A stretch of DNA of 64,000 nucleotides from the NCBI RefSeq assembly GCF_004339025.1, contig NZ_SMFT01000002.1, positions 326,276 through 390,275 on the forward strand. Reading direction: 5' to 3'. This stretch comes from Volucribacter psittacicida (GTDB lineage: Bacteria > Pseudomonadota > Gammaproteobacteria > Enterobacterales > Pasteurellaceae). The notes beneath the pieces were generated by a model, which ran no database searches, was not told the origin of the DNA, and saw nothing but the letters and a program-made list of their open reading frames with translations. This document shows, one piece after another, positions 1 to 8,852 of this stretch (its first letter is position 1; the number at the start of each line of letters is the position of its first letter). The translations under genes were made by a program, and so were the position numbers.

Positions 1-216
1 GCAAAAAAATATGTCAAAAAAGCCCATGATCGTAATCGTATTAAACGAGTTTGTCGTGAAAGTTTTCGCTTGAAGCAACATCAGCTCCCAGCTTGTGATT
101 TCGTTATCATTAGTAAAAAAGGCATTGGTAATCTGGATAATCAGAGTTTAAACCAATTATTAGACAAGTTATGGCGAAGACATATTCGTTTGGCACAAAA
201 ATCTTTATTGCGTTAA
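1..216 (+). CDS. rnpA: RNase P protein component, 5' truncated by window edge
   Basis: Frame 1 is open from the first base to a TAA at 214-216 and reads the C-terminal 71 residues of the RNase P protein subunit, which binds the M1 RNA and helps it cleave pre-tRNA 5' leaders. Visible is the diagnostic RNR motif ([16 protein letters not shown]), the family's RNA-binding helix. The start lies upstream of the window. Its 3' end overlaps yidD by 46 bases in another frame, a usual arrangement in the rpmH-rnpA-yidD-yidC-mnmE cluster, so dnaA/rpmH-type genes may lie just to the left. Confidence 0.93.
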   Translation, partial: AKKYVKKAHDRNRIKRVCRESFRLKQHQLPACDFVIISKKGIGNLDNQSLNQLLDKLWRRHIRLAQKSLLR

Positions 217-434
217 TTCGGCTATATCAACTCACAATCAGTCCTTTACTTGGACCACGTTGCCGTTTTACGCCCACTTGTTCTCAATATGGTATTGAAG
301 CATTAAAAACTCACGGTGTATTAAAAGGTAGTTGGCTTACGTTTAAGCGTGTATTAAAATGTCATCCTTTAAGTGAGGGAGGATATGATCCCGTTCCACC
401 TCGTCAATCTATAACAAATAAAGAGAAACAATAA
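171..434 (+). CDS. yidD: YidD, membrane protein insertion efficiency factor
   Basis: An 87-residue protein of the YidD/DUF37 family, thought to assist YidC-dependent membrane insertion. It has an N-terminal amphipathic/hydrophobic segment ([17 protein letters not shown]) and the conserved cysteine signature [15 protein letters not shown], followed by [18 protein letters not shown], which is near-invariant in the family. The ATG at 171 lies inside the end of rnpA and the stop overlaps the yidC start by one base (TAATG), so the three genes are probably translationally coupled. Normal length for the family. Confidence 0.93.
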   Translation: MAKTYSFGTKIFIALIRLYQLTISPLLGPRCRFTPTCSQYGIEALKTHGVLKGSWLTFKRVLKCHPLSEGGYDPVPPRQSITNKEKQ

Positions 435-2050
435 TGGATTCAAGACGCAGTTTATTAGTTATCGCTCTCCTGTTTGTATCTTTTCTTGTGTATCAGCAAT
501 GGCAAATGGATTATCATTCGCCAAAACCTGCTACCACAGAACAACAAACAACAGCATTTTCTGAAACACCTTCATCAAGCAATACCACAATGACCGTGGA
601 TAGCCAAGCAACTGGGCGTATTATTACCCTTGAAAACGATGTCTTTCGTTTAAAAGTGGATACCTTAGGTGGAGATATAGTGGAATCTGAGTTATTAAAA
701 TACGATGAAACCTTAAACTCTCATCAACCTTTTGTGTTATTACAAAATGATCCCGCGCATATTTATGTTGCACAAAGTGGCTTGATTGGTAAAGATGGCA
801 TTGACAGTCAGGCAGGACGTGCTAATTATCAAGTTGATGGCGATAGCTTTAGACTTGCACCAGGTGAACAACAATTAGTTGTACCATTAACCTTAGAAAA
901 AAATGGCGTAATTTACCGCAAAACCTTTATTCTCAAGCCAAATGCTTATAATGTAGAGGTTAATTTTGATATTCAAAATAACAGTGCCAACGCCATTGAA
1001 GTTCAACCATACGGACAGCTCAAACATAAATTAGTGGACAGCTCAGGCAATATTGCTATGCCAACCTATACGGGGGGAGCATATTCCTCATCAGACACCA
1101 ATTATAAAAAATACAGCTTTGAAGATATGGAAAAAGCCAATTTATCCGTTGATACCAAAGCAGGTTGGGTTGCGGTCTTACAACATTATTTCGTTTCCGC
1201 TTGGATCCCAAATCAAGATGCAGAAAATCAGCTTTATAGCCGTACTGCCAATGGATTAGGCTTTATTGGTTATCGTGGGCCGATTACTGTTATCCCTGCT
1301 GGCACAACACAAACCATCAGTAGCCAATTATGGACAGGGCCTAAGCTACAAAATGATATGGAAAATGTGGCTAAGAACCTTGATTTAACCGTTGATTATG
1401 GCTGGGCTTGGTTTATTTCTAAACCTTTGTTTATGCTCCTTGAACTCATTCAGAGTATTGTAAAAAACTGGGGTCTAGCGATTATCGGGGTTACCTTAGT
1501 GGTTAAAGCCATTCTTTATCCATTAACCAAAGCACAATATACCTCTATGGCAAAAATGCGTATGTTGCAACCAAAATTGCAAGAAATGCGTGAGCGTTTT
1601 GGCGATGATCGCCAACGTATGAGCCAAGAAATGATGAAACTTTATAAAGAAGAAAAAGTCAATCCATTAGGCGGCTGCTTACCTATCCTACTACAAATGC
1701 CAATTTTCATTGCCTTGTATTGGATGTTTATGGAAGCGGTAGAATTACGCCACGCCCCATTCTTTGGCTGGATTCAAGATTTATCGGCACCTGATCCTTA
1801 TTATATTTTGCCAATCTTAATGGGTGGCTCAATGTTCCTGTTGCAAAAATTATCGCCAACACCTATGGCTGATCCGATGCAACAACGGATTATGAACTTT
1901 ATGCCGTTAGTATTTACTGTGTTCTTTCTCTGGTTCCCTTCAGGACTGGTTTTATACTGGCTAGCCTCTAACTTGATTACCATTGCTCAACAGCAATTAA
2001 TTTATCGAGGATTAGAGAAAAAAGGCTTACATTCAAGAGCCAAAAAATAA
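434..2050 (+). CDS. yidC: Membrane protein insertase YidC
   Basis: 538 residues, the usual length of gammaproteobacterial YidC (Oxa1 family). YidC inserts and folds inner-membrane proteins, alone or with SecYEG. The sequence shows an N-terminal membrane anchor (residues about 6-22), a large periplasmic P1 domain to about residue 310, then the conserved multi-spanning insertase core beginning near [24 protein letters not shown] and containing the cytoplasmic coiled-coil hairpin ([43 protein letters not shown]) and a basic C-terminal tail ([14 protein letters not shown]). It follows yidD by a one-base overlap and is closed by an intrinsic terminator at 2054-2079. Confidence 0.97.
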   Translation: MDSRRSLLVIALLFVSFLVYQQWQMDYHSPKPATTEQQTTAFSETPSSSNTTMTVDSQATGRIITLENDVFRLKVDTLGGDIVESELLKYDETLNSHQPFVLLQNDPAHIYVAQSGLIGKDGIDSQAGRANYQVDGDSFRLAPGEQQLVVPLTLEKNGVIYRKTFILKPNAYNVEVNFDIQNNSANAIEVQPYGQLKHKLVDSSGNIAMPTYTGGAYSSSDTNYKKYSFEDMEKANLSVDTKAGWVAVLQHYFVSAWIPNQDAENQLYSRTANGLGFIGYRGPITVIPAGTTQTISSQLWTGPKLQNDMENVAKNLDLTVDYGWAWFISKPLFMLLELIQSIVKNWGLAIIGVTLVVKAILYPLTKAQYTSMAKMRMLQPKLQEMRERFGDDRQRMSQEMMKLYKEEKVNPLGGCLPILLQMPIFIALYWMFMEAVELRHAPFFGWIQDLSAPDPYYILPILMGGSMFLLQKLSPTPMADPMQQRIMNFMPLVFTVFFLWFPSGLVLYWLASNLITIAQQQLIYRGLEKKGLHSRAKK

Positions 2051-2053
2051 TAT

Positions 2054-2079
2054 AAAAAAGCGTCCTCTGACGCTTTTTT
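2054..2079 (+). terminator. Intrinsic terminator after yidC
   Basis: AGCGTC, a CTCT loop, GACGCT, with a flanking A run on the left and T6 on the right. It starts 4 bases after the yidC stop. The A/T flanks make it potentially bidirectional, but the gene order suits the + strand. Confidence 0.85.
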
Positions 2080-2117
2080 ATTTATAGTGGAACAGCGATA
2101 AAATAAAGTCAAAACGT

Positions 2118-2141
2118 ACCGCACTTCTAAGCAAGTGCGGT
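2118..2141 (+). promoter_or_regulatory. Inverted pair of DNA uptake signal sequences
   Basis: ACCGCACTT (2118-2126) and AAGTGCGGT (2133-2141) face each other around a 6-base loop. AAGTGCGGT is the core of the Haemophilus-type uptake signal recognised during natural transformation in Pasteurellaceae. The pair forms a stable hairpin just upstream of mnmE, followed by CTATTTTA rather than a pure T run, so termination there would be weak. Confidence 0.8.
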
Positions 2142-2159
2142 CTATTTTAGGAAAATTTT

Positions 2160-3524
2160 ATGCAACAAAAAGAAACGATTGTCGCCCAAGCCACAGCCAT
2201 TGGGCGTGGTGGAATTGGCATATTAAGGGTATCAGGCCCACAAGCAAGCAATGTGGCACAAGCCGTATTAGGTAAATGCCCAAAGCCAAGAATGGCAGAT
2301 TATTTACCCTTTAAAGACGCCGATGGCACGATCCTTGATCAAGGCATTGCCCTTTATTTTAAAGCCCCTCATTCGTTTACCGGCGAAGATGTGTTGGAAT
2401 TACAAGGGCATGGCGGACAAGTGGTATTGGATTTATTACTAAAACGTATTTTACAGCTTGATCATATTCGTCTTGCTCGCCCAGGTGAGTTTTCTGAACA
2501 GGCTTTCTTAAATGATAAATTGGATCTTGCCCAAGCAGAAGCCATTGCCGATCTCATTGATGCCAGTTCAGAACAGGCGGCACGTTCTGCCTTAAAGTCG
2601 CTCCAAGGGGAATTTTCACATAAAATCAACCAATTAGTGGATCAGCTCATTTATTTACGCACCTATGTGGAGGCTGCCATTGATTTTCCCGATGAAGAGA
2701 TTGATTTTCTTGCTGACGGCAAAATTGAAGGGCATTTACAACAAATTATCCAGCAACTTAACCAAGTTCAACAAGAGGCGAAACAAGGTTCACTTTTACG
2801 GGAAGGAATGAAAGTAGTCATTGCTGGGCGACCTAATGCCGGAAAATCCAGTTTATTGAATGCCTTAGCTGGGCGTGAAGCAGCGATTGTTACCGATATT
2901 GCTGGCACCACCCGTGATATTTTGCGAGAACATATTCATATTGACGGTATGCCTTTACATATTATTGATACCGCAGGGCTACGGGATGCCACCGATGAAG
3001 TAGAAAAAATCGGTATTCATCGTGCTTGGAATGAAATCAAACAAGCGGATATGATTTTATTAATGTTAGACAGCACAGCACCTGATAACCAAAATATGGA
3101 AAAAGTGCGGTCAGAATTTTTACAAAAATTACCTCCCCATATTCCTGTGACCATTATTCGTAATAAAGTTGATCTCACAGGCGAAACCGAAGGTATTCAG
3201 CAGCAACAAGACTATACGGTGATTCAACTATCGGCAAAAACACAATATGGTGTCGATCTATTACGCGAGCATTTAAAACAAGCGATGGGCTATCAATCGG
3301 GTACAGAAGGGGGATTCTTAGCTCGCCGCCGCCATTTAGAGGCGCTCAATAAAGCCGCTCAACATTTAGCACAAGGGCATATCCAGCTTACCCAATATTT
3401 TGCTGGGGAATTACTGGCGGAAGAACTTAGATTGGCACAGTTACAATTAAGTGAAATCACTGGACAATTTACCTCTGATGATTTACTTACCCATATTTTT
3501 AGTTCATTTTGTATTGGTAAATAA
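2160..3524 (+). CDS. mnmE: tRNA modification GTPase MnmE
   Basis: 454 residues, exactly the usual length. With MnmG it makes the 5-carboxymethylaminomethyl modification of uridine 34 in several tRNAs. The N-terminal tetrahydrofolate-binding domain begins [22 protein letters not shown]. The inserted G domain shows G1 [10 protein letters not shown]2 TTRD, G3 DTAG and G4 NKVD. The protein ends in the invariant FCIGK, whose cysteine is essential in this family. Start: ATG at 2160 preceded by TTTTAGGAAAATTTT, an AGGA ribosome-binding site. An uptake signal lies inside the gene at 3103-3111. Confidence 0.97.
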   Translation: MQQKETIVAQATAIGRGGIGILRVSGPQASNVAQAVLGKCPKPRMADYLPFKDADGTILDQGIALYFKAPHSFTGEDVLELQGHGGQVVLDLLLKRILQLDHIRLARPGEFSEQAFLNDKLDLAQAEAIADLIDASSEQAARSALKSLQGEFSHKINQLVDQLIYLRTYVEAAIDFPDEEIDFLADGKIEGHLQQIIQQLNQVQQEAKQGSLLREGMKVVIAGRPNAGKSSLLNALAGREAAIVTDIAGTTRDILREHIHIDGMPLHIIDTAGLRDATDEVEKIGIHRAWNEIKQADMILLMLDSTAPDNQNMEKVRSEFLQKLPPHIPVTIIRNKVDLTGETEGIQQQQDYTVIQLSAKTQYGVDLLREHLKQAMGYQSGTEGGFLARRRHLEALNKAAQHLAQGHIQLTQYFAGELLAEELRLAQLQLSEITGQFTSDDLLTHIFSSFCIGK

Positions 3525-4031
3525 TCCGTTTTATTGTCATTTCAATTTAAAATAAAGACAAGTTGGCACGCCAAATACATAAAGGCGTGCTAACATTGTA
3601 TTATGGTGTAATGGATAAAGGTGTGGAGTCTAATTATTTTGGGGCTGTATTAGATAACTGACAAACTCACTATTTACTCATTTCAGCATTACTCACAGTA
3701 ACATAAAGTATTAAATTTACATTTTAAAACAACTAGTTAAAGGTAATTTATTTTAGTTATCTAAGATAACCTATGGTTTAAATAAATTAAGGGAGGAAAG
3801 GCTATATAATTCAATTAATTACTTGCGATAGTTATCATAGATTATTAAAAGAGATATTCAATACCCTATCCAAAGTACCATTTTTATCTTTTAGCAATAG
3901 CGATAAGAAAGTTAATAAAAAGCATAATTTCTAGCTGGAAAGAAATTATAGCTGTTCCACTTTAAATAATACAGCGTTGGTACGCCTTGCCCTACTATTT
4001 GTACTGTATTTGGCGTACCATCTTAAATTGA
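3525..4031. other. 507-base gene-free stretch between mnmE and cysS
   Basis: No coding frame with protein-like composition was found on either strand. Both ends are occupied by copies of the palindromic repeat family (3531-3617 and 3947-4034). The middle, about 3620-3945, is AT-rich with no recognised gene, RNA or operator. A segment at about 3606-3640 (GTGTAATGGATAAAGG, then TGGAGTCTAATTATTT) resembles the sequence after yjjV at 7910-7945, so part of this spacer is itself repeated. Confidence 0.6.
3531..3617 (-). repeat. Palindromic repeat family, hybrid copy with second end type
   Basis: Read on the - strand: TCCATTACACC, then TTAGCACGCC...GGCGTGCC core, then TTGTCTTTATTTTAAATTGAAATGACAATAA. 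The core and right end match the full copy at 32676-32783. The left end matches instead the TTTTGTCCATTACAC sequence found at 8121-8140, 22123-22150 and 51490-51508. It begins a few bases after the mnmE stop. Confidence 0.65.
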
Positions 4032-4034
4032 TTA
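3947..4034 (+). repeat. Palindromic repeat family, long copy touching cysS stop
   Basis: Begins TATAGCTGTTCCACTTTAAA, continues TACAGCGTTGGTACGCCTTGCC, TTGTACTGTATTTGGCGTACC, and ends TTAAATTGATTAAG. It aligns along its length with the full copy at 32676-32783. The right end runs into the complement of the cysS stop codon (4032-4034), so the element forms the 3' boundary of cysS. Confidence 0.75.
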
Positions 4035-5411
4035 AGCTCTCCGCCAAGTTGTGCCATTTGCACTATCTTCTAAAATAATCCCCATTTTGGTAAGTTTATC
4101 ACGAGCTTGGTCGGCGATTGCCCAATCTTTATTAGCACGAGCAGTGTTGCGTTGTTCAATAAGTTGCTCAATAAGCACAATATCATCTTGATTTGCACCT
4201 GCCTGTAGAAATTGTTCTGGATCTTGGTATAAAAGACCCAATACGCCAGCTAATTCACGTAATCTTGCTGCCAGTTGATCGGCTTTGTGTTGATCTTCAA
4301 TTTTTAATTTATTGAGTTCACGTGCCATATCAAATAATACTGCCAAGGCAGAAGGGGTATTAAAATCATCATTCATGGCGTGTTGAAATGCTTCAACATA
4401 TTGTTCGCCGCCCATTGGTGCAGTTTGTGGATTTGTGCCACGTAAAGCGGTATAAAGCCGTTCTAGGGCTTGACGAGCATTGTTGAGTGCTTCTAAATCA
4501 TAATTGAGCAGTGAACGATAATGCGCTGTTAGAAAGAAATAACGTAAACTTTCCGCATCGTATTGTTCAAGCATAGTACGAATGGTGAAAAAATTGCCCA
4601 ACGATTTAGACATTTTTTCTTTATCAATGGTCAACATACCTGTATGTAGCCAATAATTAACATAATCATGCCCATTTGCACAGCAGGATTGTGCAATTTC
4701 ATTTTCGTGGTGTGGAAACATCAAGTCAGAGCCGCCGCCATGAATATCAAAATGTTCCCCTAAGGTTTTTTGGTTCATTGCAGAACATTCTATATGCCAA
4801 CCAGGGCGACCTTTTCCCCAAGGCGAATCCCAGCTTGGTTCATTCGGTTTTGACATTTTCCATAACACAAAATCCATTGGATTATGTTTGATAGATTTTA
4901 TTTCAACCCTTGCTCCCGCTTGCAGTTGTTGTAGATTTTGGCGAGATAATGCACCATATTGTTCAAAGCTAGGGACATTAAACATCACATCGCCATCTTC
5001 TGCCACATAAGCATGCCCTTTGGCGATCAGTTTTTCTACCATTGCAATAATTTCAGCAATATTATGTGTTGCTCTCGGTTCAATATCAGGACGTTGAATA
5101 TTAAGTGCATCAAAGTCACGATGCATTTCGTTAATCATTCGTTCTACTAATTGTTCGCAGGTTTCGTTATTTTCTAACGCTCGTTTAATAATTTTATCGT
5201 CCACATCAGTAATATTACGAACATAGGTAAGATCGTAACCAAGATAGCGTAGGTAACGAGTAATAACATCAAAAGAAACAAAAGTCCGACCATGCCCAAA
5301 ATGGCAAAGATCATAAACGGTTACCCCACAAACATACATACCTACTTTATTCTGATGAATAGGTTTGAAAATTTCTTTTTCTCGAGTGAGGGTATTAAAT
5401 ATTTTTAGCAT
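4032..5411 (-). CDS. cysS: Cysteinyl-tRNA synthetase
   Basis: 459 residues from the ATG at 5411 ([15 protein letters not shown]), the start used by orthologues. An in-frame TTG four codons upstream (5423) is less likely because its GGAAA is better placed as the ribosome-binding site of the ATG. The enzyme charges tRNA-Cys. Seen: the zinc cysteine in [11 protein letters not shown], the class I HIGH-like motif as HFGHGRT (Phe in place of the common Ile), the zinc region WHIECSAM...[14 protein letters not shown], and KMSKS. The C terminus ends NGTTWRRA, as in relatives. A palindromic repeat abuts the stop. Confidence 0.96.
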   Translation of the reverse strand: MLKIFNTLTREKEIFKPIHQNKVGMYVCGVTVYDLCHFGHGRTFVSFDVITRYLRYLGYDLTYVRNITDVDDKIIKRALENNETCEQLVERMINEMHRDFDALNIQRPDIEPRATHNIAEIIAMVEKLIAKGHAYVAEDGDVMFNVPSFEQYGALSRQNLQQLQAGARVEIKSIKHNPMDFVLWKMSKPNEPSWDSPWGKGRPGWHIECSAMNQKTLGEHFDIHGGGSDLMFPHHENEIAQSCCANGHDYVNYWLHTGMLTIDKEKMSKSLGNFFTIRTMLEQYDAESLRYFFLTAHYRSLLNYDLEALNNARQALERLYTALRGTNPQTAPMGGEQYVEAFQHAMNDDFNTPSALAVLFDMARELNKLKIEDQHKADQLAARLRELAGVLGLLYQDPEQFLQAGANQDDIVLIEQLIEQRNTARANKDWAIADQARDKLTKMGIILEDSANGTTWRRA

Positions 5412-5513
5412 AAAATTTTCCAATGATAAGTAAAATTATTCTTCACATTTTATAGCACTTTTTTCTAATTTATGAAATAATGATAACTTCATTTTCTAAA
5501 TAGGATTGAAAAA

Positions 5514-6008
5514 ATGGTTACATTACATACAAATTTTGGTGACATTAAAATTGCATTGAATCATGAAAAAGCACCTAAAACGGCAGAGAATTTTTTAAAT
5601 TACTGCAAAAATGGCTTTTATAATAACACAATTTTCCATCGTGTTATTGATGGTTTTATGATTCAAGGCGGTGGTTTAGAAGTGGGTATGCAAGAAAAAG
5701 CAACCAATCAACCCATTCAAAATGAAGCCAATAATGGATTAAGTAATAAGCGTGGCACTATTGCTATGGCTCGTACTGCGGATCCACATTCTGCAACGGC
5801 TCAGTTTTTCATCAATACCGTTGACAATGATTTTTTAGATTTTAAATCAGAGTCTATGCAAGGTTGGGGATATTGTGTATTTGGTGAAGTTGTGGACGGT
5901 ATGGATATCGTGGATAAAATCAGTAAAGTGAAAACAGGTAACTATGGCTTCCATCAAGATGTACCAAAAGAAGAAGTGATTATTACTTCTGTTTCTGTAG
6001 ATGAATAA
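5514..6008 (+). CDS. ppiB: Peptidyl-prolyl cis-trans isomerase B (cyclophilin)
   Basis: 164 residues, the size of E. coli PpiB, a cytoplasmic cyclophilin that accelerates proline isomerisation during folding. Signature residues are present: [29 protein letters not shown], then [21 protein letters not shown], then [15 protein letters not shown], carrying the active-site Arg, Phe and Gln. There is no signal peptide, which favours the cytoplasmic form over PpiA. It is divergent from cysS with about 100 bases between, and is followed by its own terminator. Confidence 0.95.
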   Translation: MVTLHTNFGDIKIALNHEKAPKTAENFLNYCKNGFYNNTIFHRVIDGFMIQGGGLEVGMQEKATNQPIQNEANNGLSNKRGTIAMARTADPHSATAQFFINTVDNDFLDFKSESMQGWGYCVFGEVVDGMDIVDKISKVKTGNYGFHQDVPKEEVIITSVSVDE

Positions 6009-6030
6009 TAACCATCAATTTTAGCAAAAG

Positions 6031-6053
6031 AAGGGCGTTATTACGCCCTTTTT
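6031..6053 (+). terminator. Intrinsic terminator after ppiB
   Basis: Perfect 8-bp stem AAGGGCGT / ACGCCCTT with a TATT loop and a following T run, beginning 22 bases after the ppiB stop. Confidence 0.9.
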
Positions 6054-6127
6054 GTTTGTTTTTTATCCTAGTATTATCCGTTTTTATTCTATAAAACAAA
6101 ATTTGTTTTCTTTTATAATTACCAATG

Positions 6128-6161
6128 TATAGTGGTTCTGATTTACAAAAGAATGACTATA
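6128..6161. repeat. Mini form of the palindromic repeat (ends only)
   Basis: TATAGTGGTTCTGATTTA, then CAAAAGAATGACTATA: the two outer ends of the repeat family with no core between, followed by ATTTGG. The same ATATTTAGG-type flank follows the copies ending at 7084 and 39750. It lies 42 bases upstream of the carbonic anhydrase start, so it may be part of that promoter region. Confidence 0.4.
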
Positions 6162-6202
6162 TTTGGAGTTATACATTATTTTCATAATATAAAGAGGTAA
6201 TT

Positions 6203-6967
6203 ATGATGAAAAACATAGGGATAATTAGCATTTTTTCCGCTATTCTTTTAGGTTGTAGCCAACAACATCACCATGATCAAAACGCAAATCTTCACCATCA
6301 TCACTGGTCTTATGTGGGAAATGAAGATCCTGCTCATTGGGGAGAATTAGCAACTGAATATCAAGTTTGTAAACTAGGTAAAAATCAATCTCCTGTGGAT
6401 GTTTCTGAAAGTATTGAAACACATTCTCATACAATCAAATTACATACAGCAAAAACACAGGTGAAATTAGAAAATAATGGACATAGTATTCAGGCAACGC
6501 CAATAACAGCAAATAACCAGTTATGGATTAAACAAACGCCCTTTGCCCTACAACAATTTCATTTTCATACGCCAAGTGAACATACTTTTAAGCAAAAACA
6601 TTTTCCTTTAGAAGCCCATTTTGTTTATCAAAATGAAGAAGGACAATTAGCTGTTATTGCTGTATTTTTCACTCTAGGTAAAGCAAATTCAGAATTAGCG
6701 AAATTAGAGCAACAAACCTTACCTATAGGAGAAAAACATTCTGTTACGCAAGAGGTTGATCTCGCAAAATTAATGCCTAAAAATCCTAAACATTTCCGCT
6801 TAACAGGTTCACTGACAACCCCTCCTTGTACTGAAGGCGTGAATTGGATTATTATGCAACAGCCTATTGAAGCAAGCCAAAGCCAAATTGATTGGTTAGC
6901 CAATGTTATGGGAAAAAATAATCGTCCATTACAACCATTAAATTCACGTTTTATTATTCAAGAATAA
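6203..6967 (+). CDS. Alpha-class carbonic anhydrase, predicted lipoprotein
   Basis: 254 residues. It interconverts CO2 and bicarbonate outside the cytoplasm. The N terminus MMKNIGIISIFSAILLGC is a lipoprotein signal with lipobox LLGC, so it should be lipidated and membrane-anchored. The alpha-CA fold is clear: HWGELATEYQVCKLGKNQSPVDV, the zinc histidines in FHFHTPSEH and EAHFVYQ, and the C-terminal LTGSLTTPPCTEGVNWI with the catalytic-pocket Thr. Two cysteines (in EYQVCKLG and PPCTEG) can form the usual disulfide. Right after the lipidated Cys there is a His-rich stretch (QQHHHDQNANLHHHHW), which is unusual and could bind metal. Start chosen at 6203 after AAGAGGTAATT. Single gene with its own terminator. 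Confidence 0.93.
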   Translation: MMKNIGIISIFSAILLGCSQQHHHDQNANLHHHHWSYVGNEDPAHWGELATEYQVCKLGKNQSPVDVSESIETHSHTIKLHTAKTQVKLENNGHSIQATPITANNQLWIKQTPFALQQFHFHTPSEHTFKQKHFPLEAHFVYQNEEGQLAVIAVFFTLGKANSELAKLEQQTLPIGEKHSVTQEVDLAKLMPKNPKHFRLTGSLTTPPCTEGVNWIIMQQPIEASQSQIDWLANVMGKNNRPLQPLNSRFIIQE

Positions 6968-6976
6968 TCACAAATG

Positions 6977-7005
6977 ATGCCAATATCTAAGATATTGGCA
7001 TTTAT
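6977..7005 (+). terminator. Intrinsic terminator after carbonic anhydrase
   Basis: Perfect 11-bp stem ATGCCAATATC / GATATTGGCAT around TAA, followed by TTATA. The T tract is short and merges with the left end of the next repeat element. Confidence 0.75.
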
Positions 7006-7084
7006 AATCGTTCCACTTTAAAATAACACTATTCACTGTACTATATGTACTGTACCGCCTTGTTTTATTTTAAAACGACGATAT
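7003..7084 (+). repeat. Palindromic repeat family, short-core copy
   Basis: TATAATCGTTCCACTTTAAA at the left, TGTACTATATGTACTGTACC in the middle, and CCTTGTTTTATTTTAAAACGACGATA at the right. Same ends as the 32676-32783 copy but with a degraded core. It fills the space between the carbonic anhydrase terminator and yjjV and ends only 16 bases before the yjjV start, so yjjV must be transcribed from within or through it. Confidence 0.7.
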
Positions 7085-7100
7085 TTAGGTAGATCACAGA

Positions 7101-7907
7101 GTGCAACAACTAAAATTTTTTGATACACATAACCATTTAGATTACGTTGAACAGCAAACACAATGCCCTTTAGCGGAATTACTGCATAATGCCCAGCAAC
7201 ATTCGGTAGAAAAAATATTAATTGTGGCGGTAATGGCAAAAGATTTCAAAAAAATTGAAAAAATGACCGCACTTTATCCACAACAACTGGTTTATGCCTT
7301 AGGTTTACACCCCTTACATCTTTTACAACATCAGCCAGAACATTTGCAACAATTAGCACAATTACTGGCACAACGCCCAAAAGGTTGCACTGCCATTGGT
7401 GAAATTGGTTTAGAACGCGCGATACCCGAATTAATCACACCCCAACATTGGCGTAAGCAATGTGAGTTATTGGAAAATCAATTACAACTTGCTAAACATT
7501 ATGCGTTGCCTGTCAATATTCATTCTCGCAAAGCCCATGAACAGCTCGTTCCCTTTTTAAAGCGAGCAGATTTAACGGTTACAGGTGTTATCCATGGCTT
7601 TGCAGGTAGTTACCAACAAGCGAAACGTTTTGTTGATTTAGGTTATAAAATTGGTGTTGGGGGTACTATTACTTACCAACGTGCAAATAAAACTCGCCAA
7701 ACCATTACAAAATTACCCTTAGAGAGTTTGTTATTGGAAACTGATAGCCCAGATATGCCTGTTTTTGGTTTTCAAGGACAACCTAACCGCCCTGAACGCA
7801 TTAGGCAAATTTTTGAGGTGCTATGTCAGTTAAGAAAAGAACCCGCACAACATATTGCAGAGGTTATTTGGCAGCAAAGTTGTGGGTTGTTTGCTATTGA
7901 AAAATAA
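7101..7907 (+). CDS. yjjV: TatD-family metal-dependent hydrolase YjjV
   Basis: 268 residues. TatD-type TIM-barrel hydrolases are reported DNases; the physiological substrate of YjjV is not firmly known. The N-terminal metal motif is DTHNHLD (family HxH), followed by GEIGLERAI, NIHSRKAHEQLV, VIHGFAGSYQQAKRFVDLGYKIGVGGTITYQRANKTR and ETDSPDMPVFGFQGQPNRPE, which track E. coli YjjV closely. The start is a GTG at 7101 with AGGTAGA upstream; no better ATG is available. It stands alone between a palindromic repeat and another repeated segment, with an uptake signal inside the gene near 7266. Confidence 0.9.
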   Translation: MQQLKFFDTHNHLDYVEQQTQCPLAELLHNAQQHSVEKILIVAVMAKDFKKIEKMTALYPQQLVYALGLHPLHLLQHQPEHLQQLAQLLAQRPKGCTAIGEIGLERAIPELITPQHWRKQCELLENQLQLAKHYALPVNIHSRKAHEQLVPFLKRADLTVTGVIHGFAGSYQQAKRFVDLGYKIGVGGTITYQRANKTRQTITKLPLESLLLETDSPDMPVFGFQGQPNRPERIRQIFEVLCQLRKEPAQHIAEVIWQQSCGLFAIEK

Positions 7908-7908
7908 A

Positions 7909-8140
7909 AGTGTAATGGACAAAAATATGGAATTTAATTATTTCTATATTACTTACTAACTCGTTTTGTTTAAAAAATTCTTTATAAAAATAATATTACA
8001 CTTTCTGCTTAACTTTTTATATTTATAAGGAAAATAACCTTTTTCATTGCATTTATTTGAACGTTCATTCAAATGATCTTGATGTATTTAAATATATTTG
8101 ATAATAAATCACTTTTTAGTAACCATTTTTCCATTACACT
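7909..8140. repeat. Inverted-end element of 232 bases after yjjV (candidate MITE)
   Basis: The left end AGTGTAATGGACAAAAATATGG (7909-7930) is the near-perfect reverse complement of the right end AACCATTTTTCCATTACACT (8121-8140). The interior is AT-rich and non-coding. The right end with its flank (CTTTTTAGTAACCATTTTT) recurs at 22121-22150, and the TCCATTACAC end occurs in two palindromic-repeat hybrids. The left end starts two bases after the yjjV stop codon. The remaining spacer to 8211 shows nothing recognised. Confidence 0.5.
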
Positions 8141-8211
8141 AAAAATGTTTAAAATGGAATCATAAGTGATAATGTATTGCAAAATTGAGAATATTCCTAT
8201 TTAAGATTAAA

Positions 8212-8541
8212 TCAATGCAAAGTAGTTTTAGAAAATAAATTAATTACTAATACACCACTAATTATTAGTCCTATACCTAAAATCGCAGCGATATCAAGAC
8301 GTTGTTTAAATAATACCATACCTACCGCAGAAATTAAGACAATACCCATACCTGACCAAATTGCATAGACAATTCCTACAGGTAACACCGTCATTACTTT
8401 AGCTGCAAGATAAAAGGAAAGTGCGTATAAGAGCAATGCACCAAAAGTCGGTAGAGGTTTGCTAAACCCTGCACTTGCATTAAGTAAACTGGTAGCACAG
8501 ACTTCAATCATTATAGATAAACTTAACAACAGCCAAGTCAT
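8212..8541 (-). CDS. emrE: Small multidrug resistance (SMR) efflux protein, EmrE-like
   Basis: 109 residues with four transmembrane helices, the SMR size. These are proton-coupled dimeric antiporters in the inner membrane that export cationic compounds. The essential membrane glutamate is present in helix 1 (SIMIEVCATSL, Glu13), and YAIWSGMGIVLISAVG matches the EmrE helix-3 signature. The C terminus LVINLFSKTTLH is also EmrE-like. Similarity favours EmrE over the guanidinium exporter Gdx (SugE), but the substrate cannot be read from sequence. It lies downstream of tsuA-tsuB on the same strand behind a terminator. Confidence 0.85.
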   Translation of the reverse strand: MTWLLLSLSIMIEVCATSLLNASAGFSKPLPTFGALLLYALSFYLAAKVMTVLPVGIVYAIWSGMGIVLISAVGMVLFKQRLDIAAILGIGLIISGVLVINLFSKTTLH

Positions 8542-8560
8542 TAATTTATTACTCCGTAAA

Positions 8561-8593
8561 AATAAAAAAGTACGGTAAATTGATACCGCACTT
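8561..8593 (-). terminator. Terminator built from an imperfect uptake-signal pair, after tsuB
   Basis: On the - strand: AAGTGCGGT, loop ATCAATTT, ACCGTACTT, then T-rich TTTATTTTT. One arm is an exact uptake signal (8585-8593); the other has one substitution that still pairs as G-U in RNA. Confidence 0.75.
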
Positions 8594-8611
8594 TATCTTC
8601 AAGTTAGTTTG

Positions 8612-8833
8612 TTATTTTACCACAGTAATAGTCCAAGAAGCATCCCCAATTTGTTCAAAGTTAGTCACTTCATAGCCTTCTTCTGCTGCCCAGTTTGGAA
8701 TACTTTCTGTGGCTTGTGAACAATCAAAATTAATGATTAATCCATCGCCTTTATTTAATTTTGCCATAGCTTGTTTTGCTTCGACTAAAGGGAAAGGACA
8801 AACTAACCCATTGGTTTCTAATGTCACTAACAT
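8612..8833 (-). CDS. tsuB: TusA/SirA-family sulfur carrier, TsuB-like (YeeD)
   Basis: 73 residues, a complete TusA-fold protein with the family CPxP motif (NGLVCPFPLVEAKQAM) whose cysteine carries persulfide sulfur. It matches E. coli YeeD (TsuB), which acts with the thiosulfate channel TsuA (YeeE), for example in FDCSQATESIPNWAAEEGYEV and IGDASWTITV. It is encoded 19 bases downstream of tsuA on the same strand with AAGGAG before the ATG, so the two are one unit. Confidence 0.9.
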   Translation of the reverse strand: MLVTLETNGLVCPFPLVEAKQAMAKLNKGDGLIINFDCSQATESIPNWAAEEGYEVTNFEQIGDASWTITVVK

Positions 8834-8852
8834 AAATTCTCCTTACATTTTA

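Noticed and set aside
3620-3945. Remnant gene or small RNA between mnmE and cysS
   Set aside because: AT-rich with scattered stops in all frames, no promoter-terminator pair and no recognisable protein fragment.
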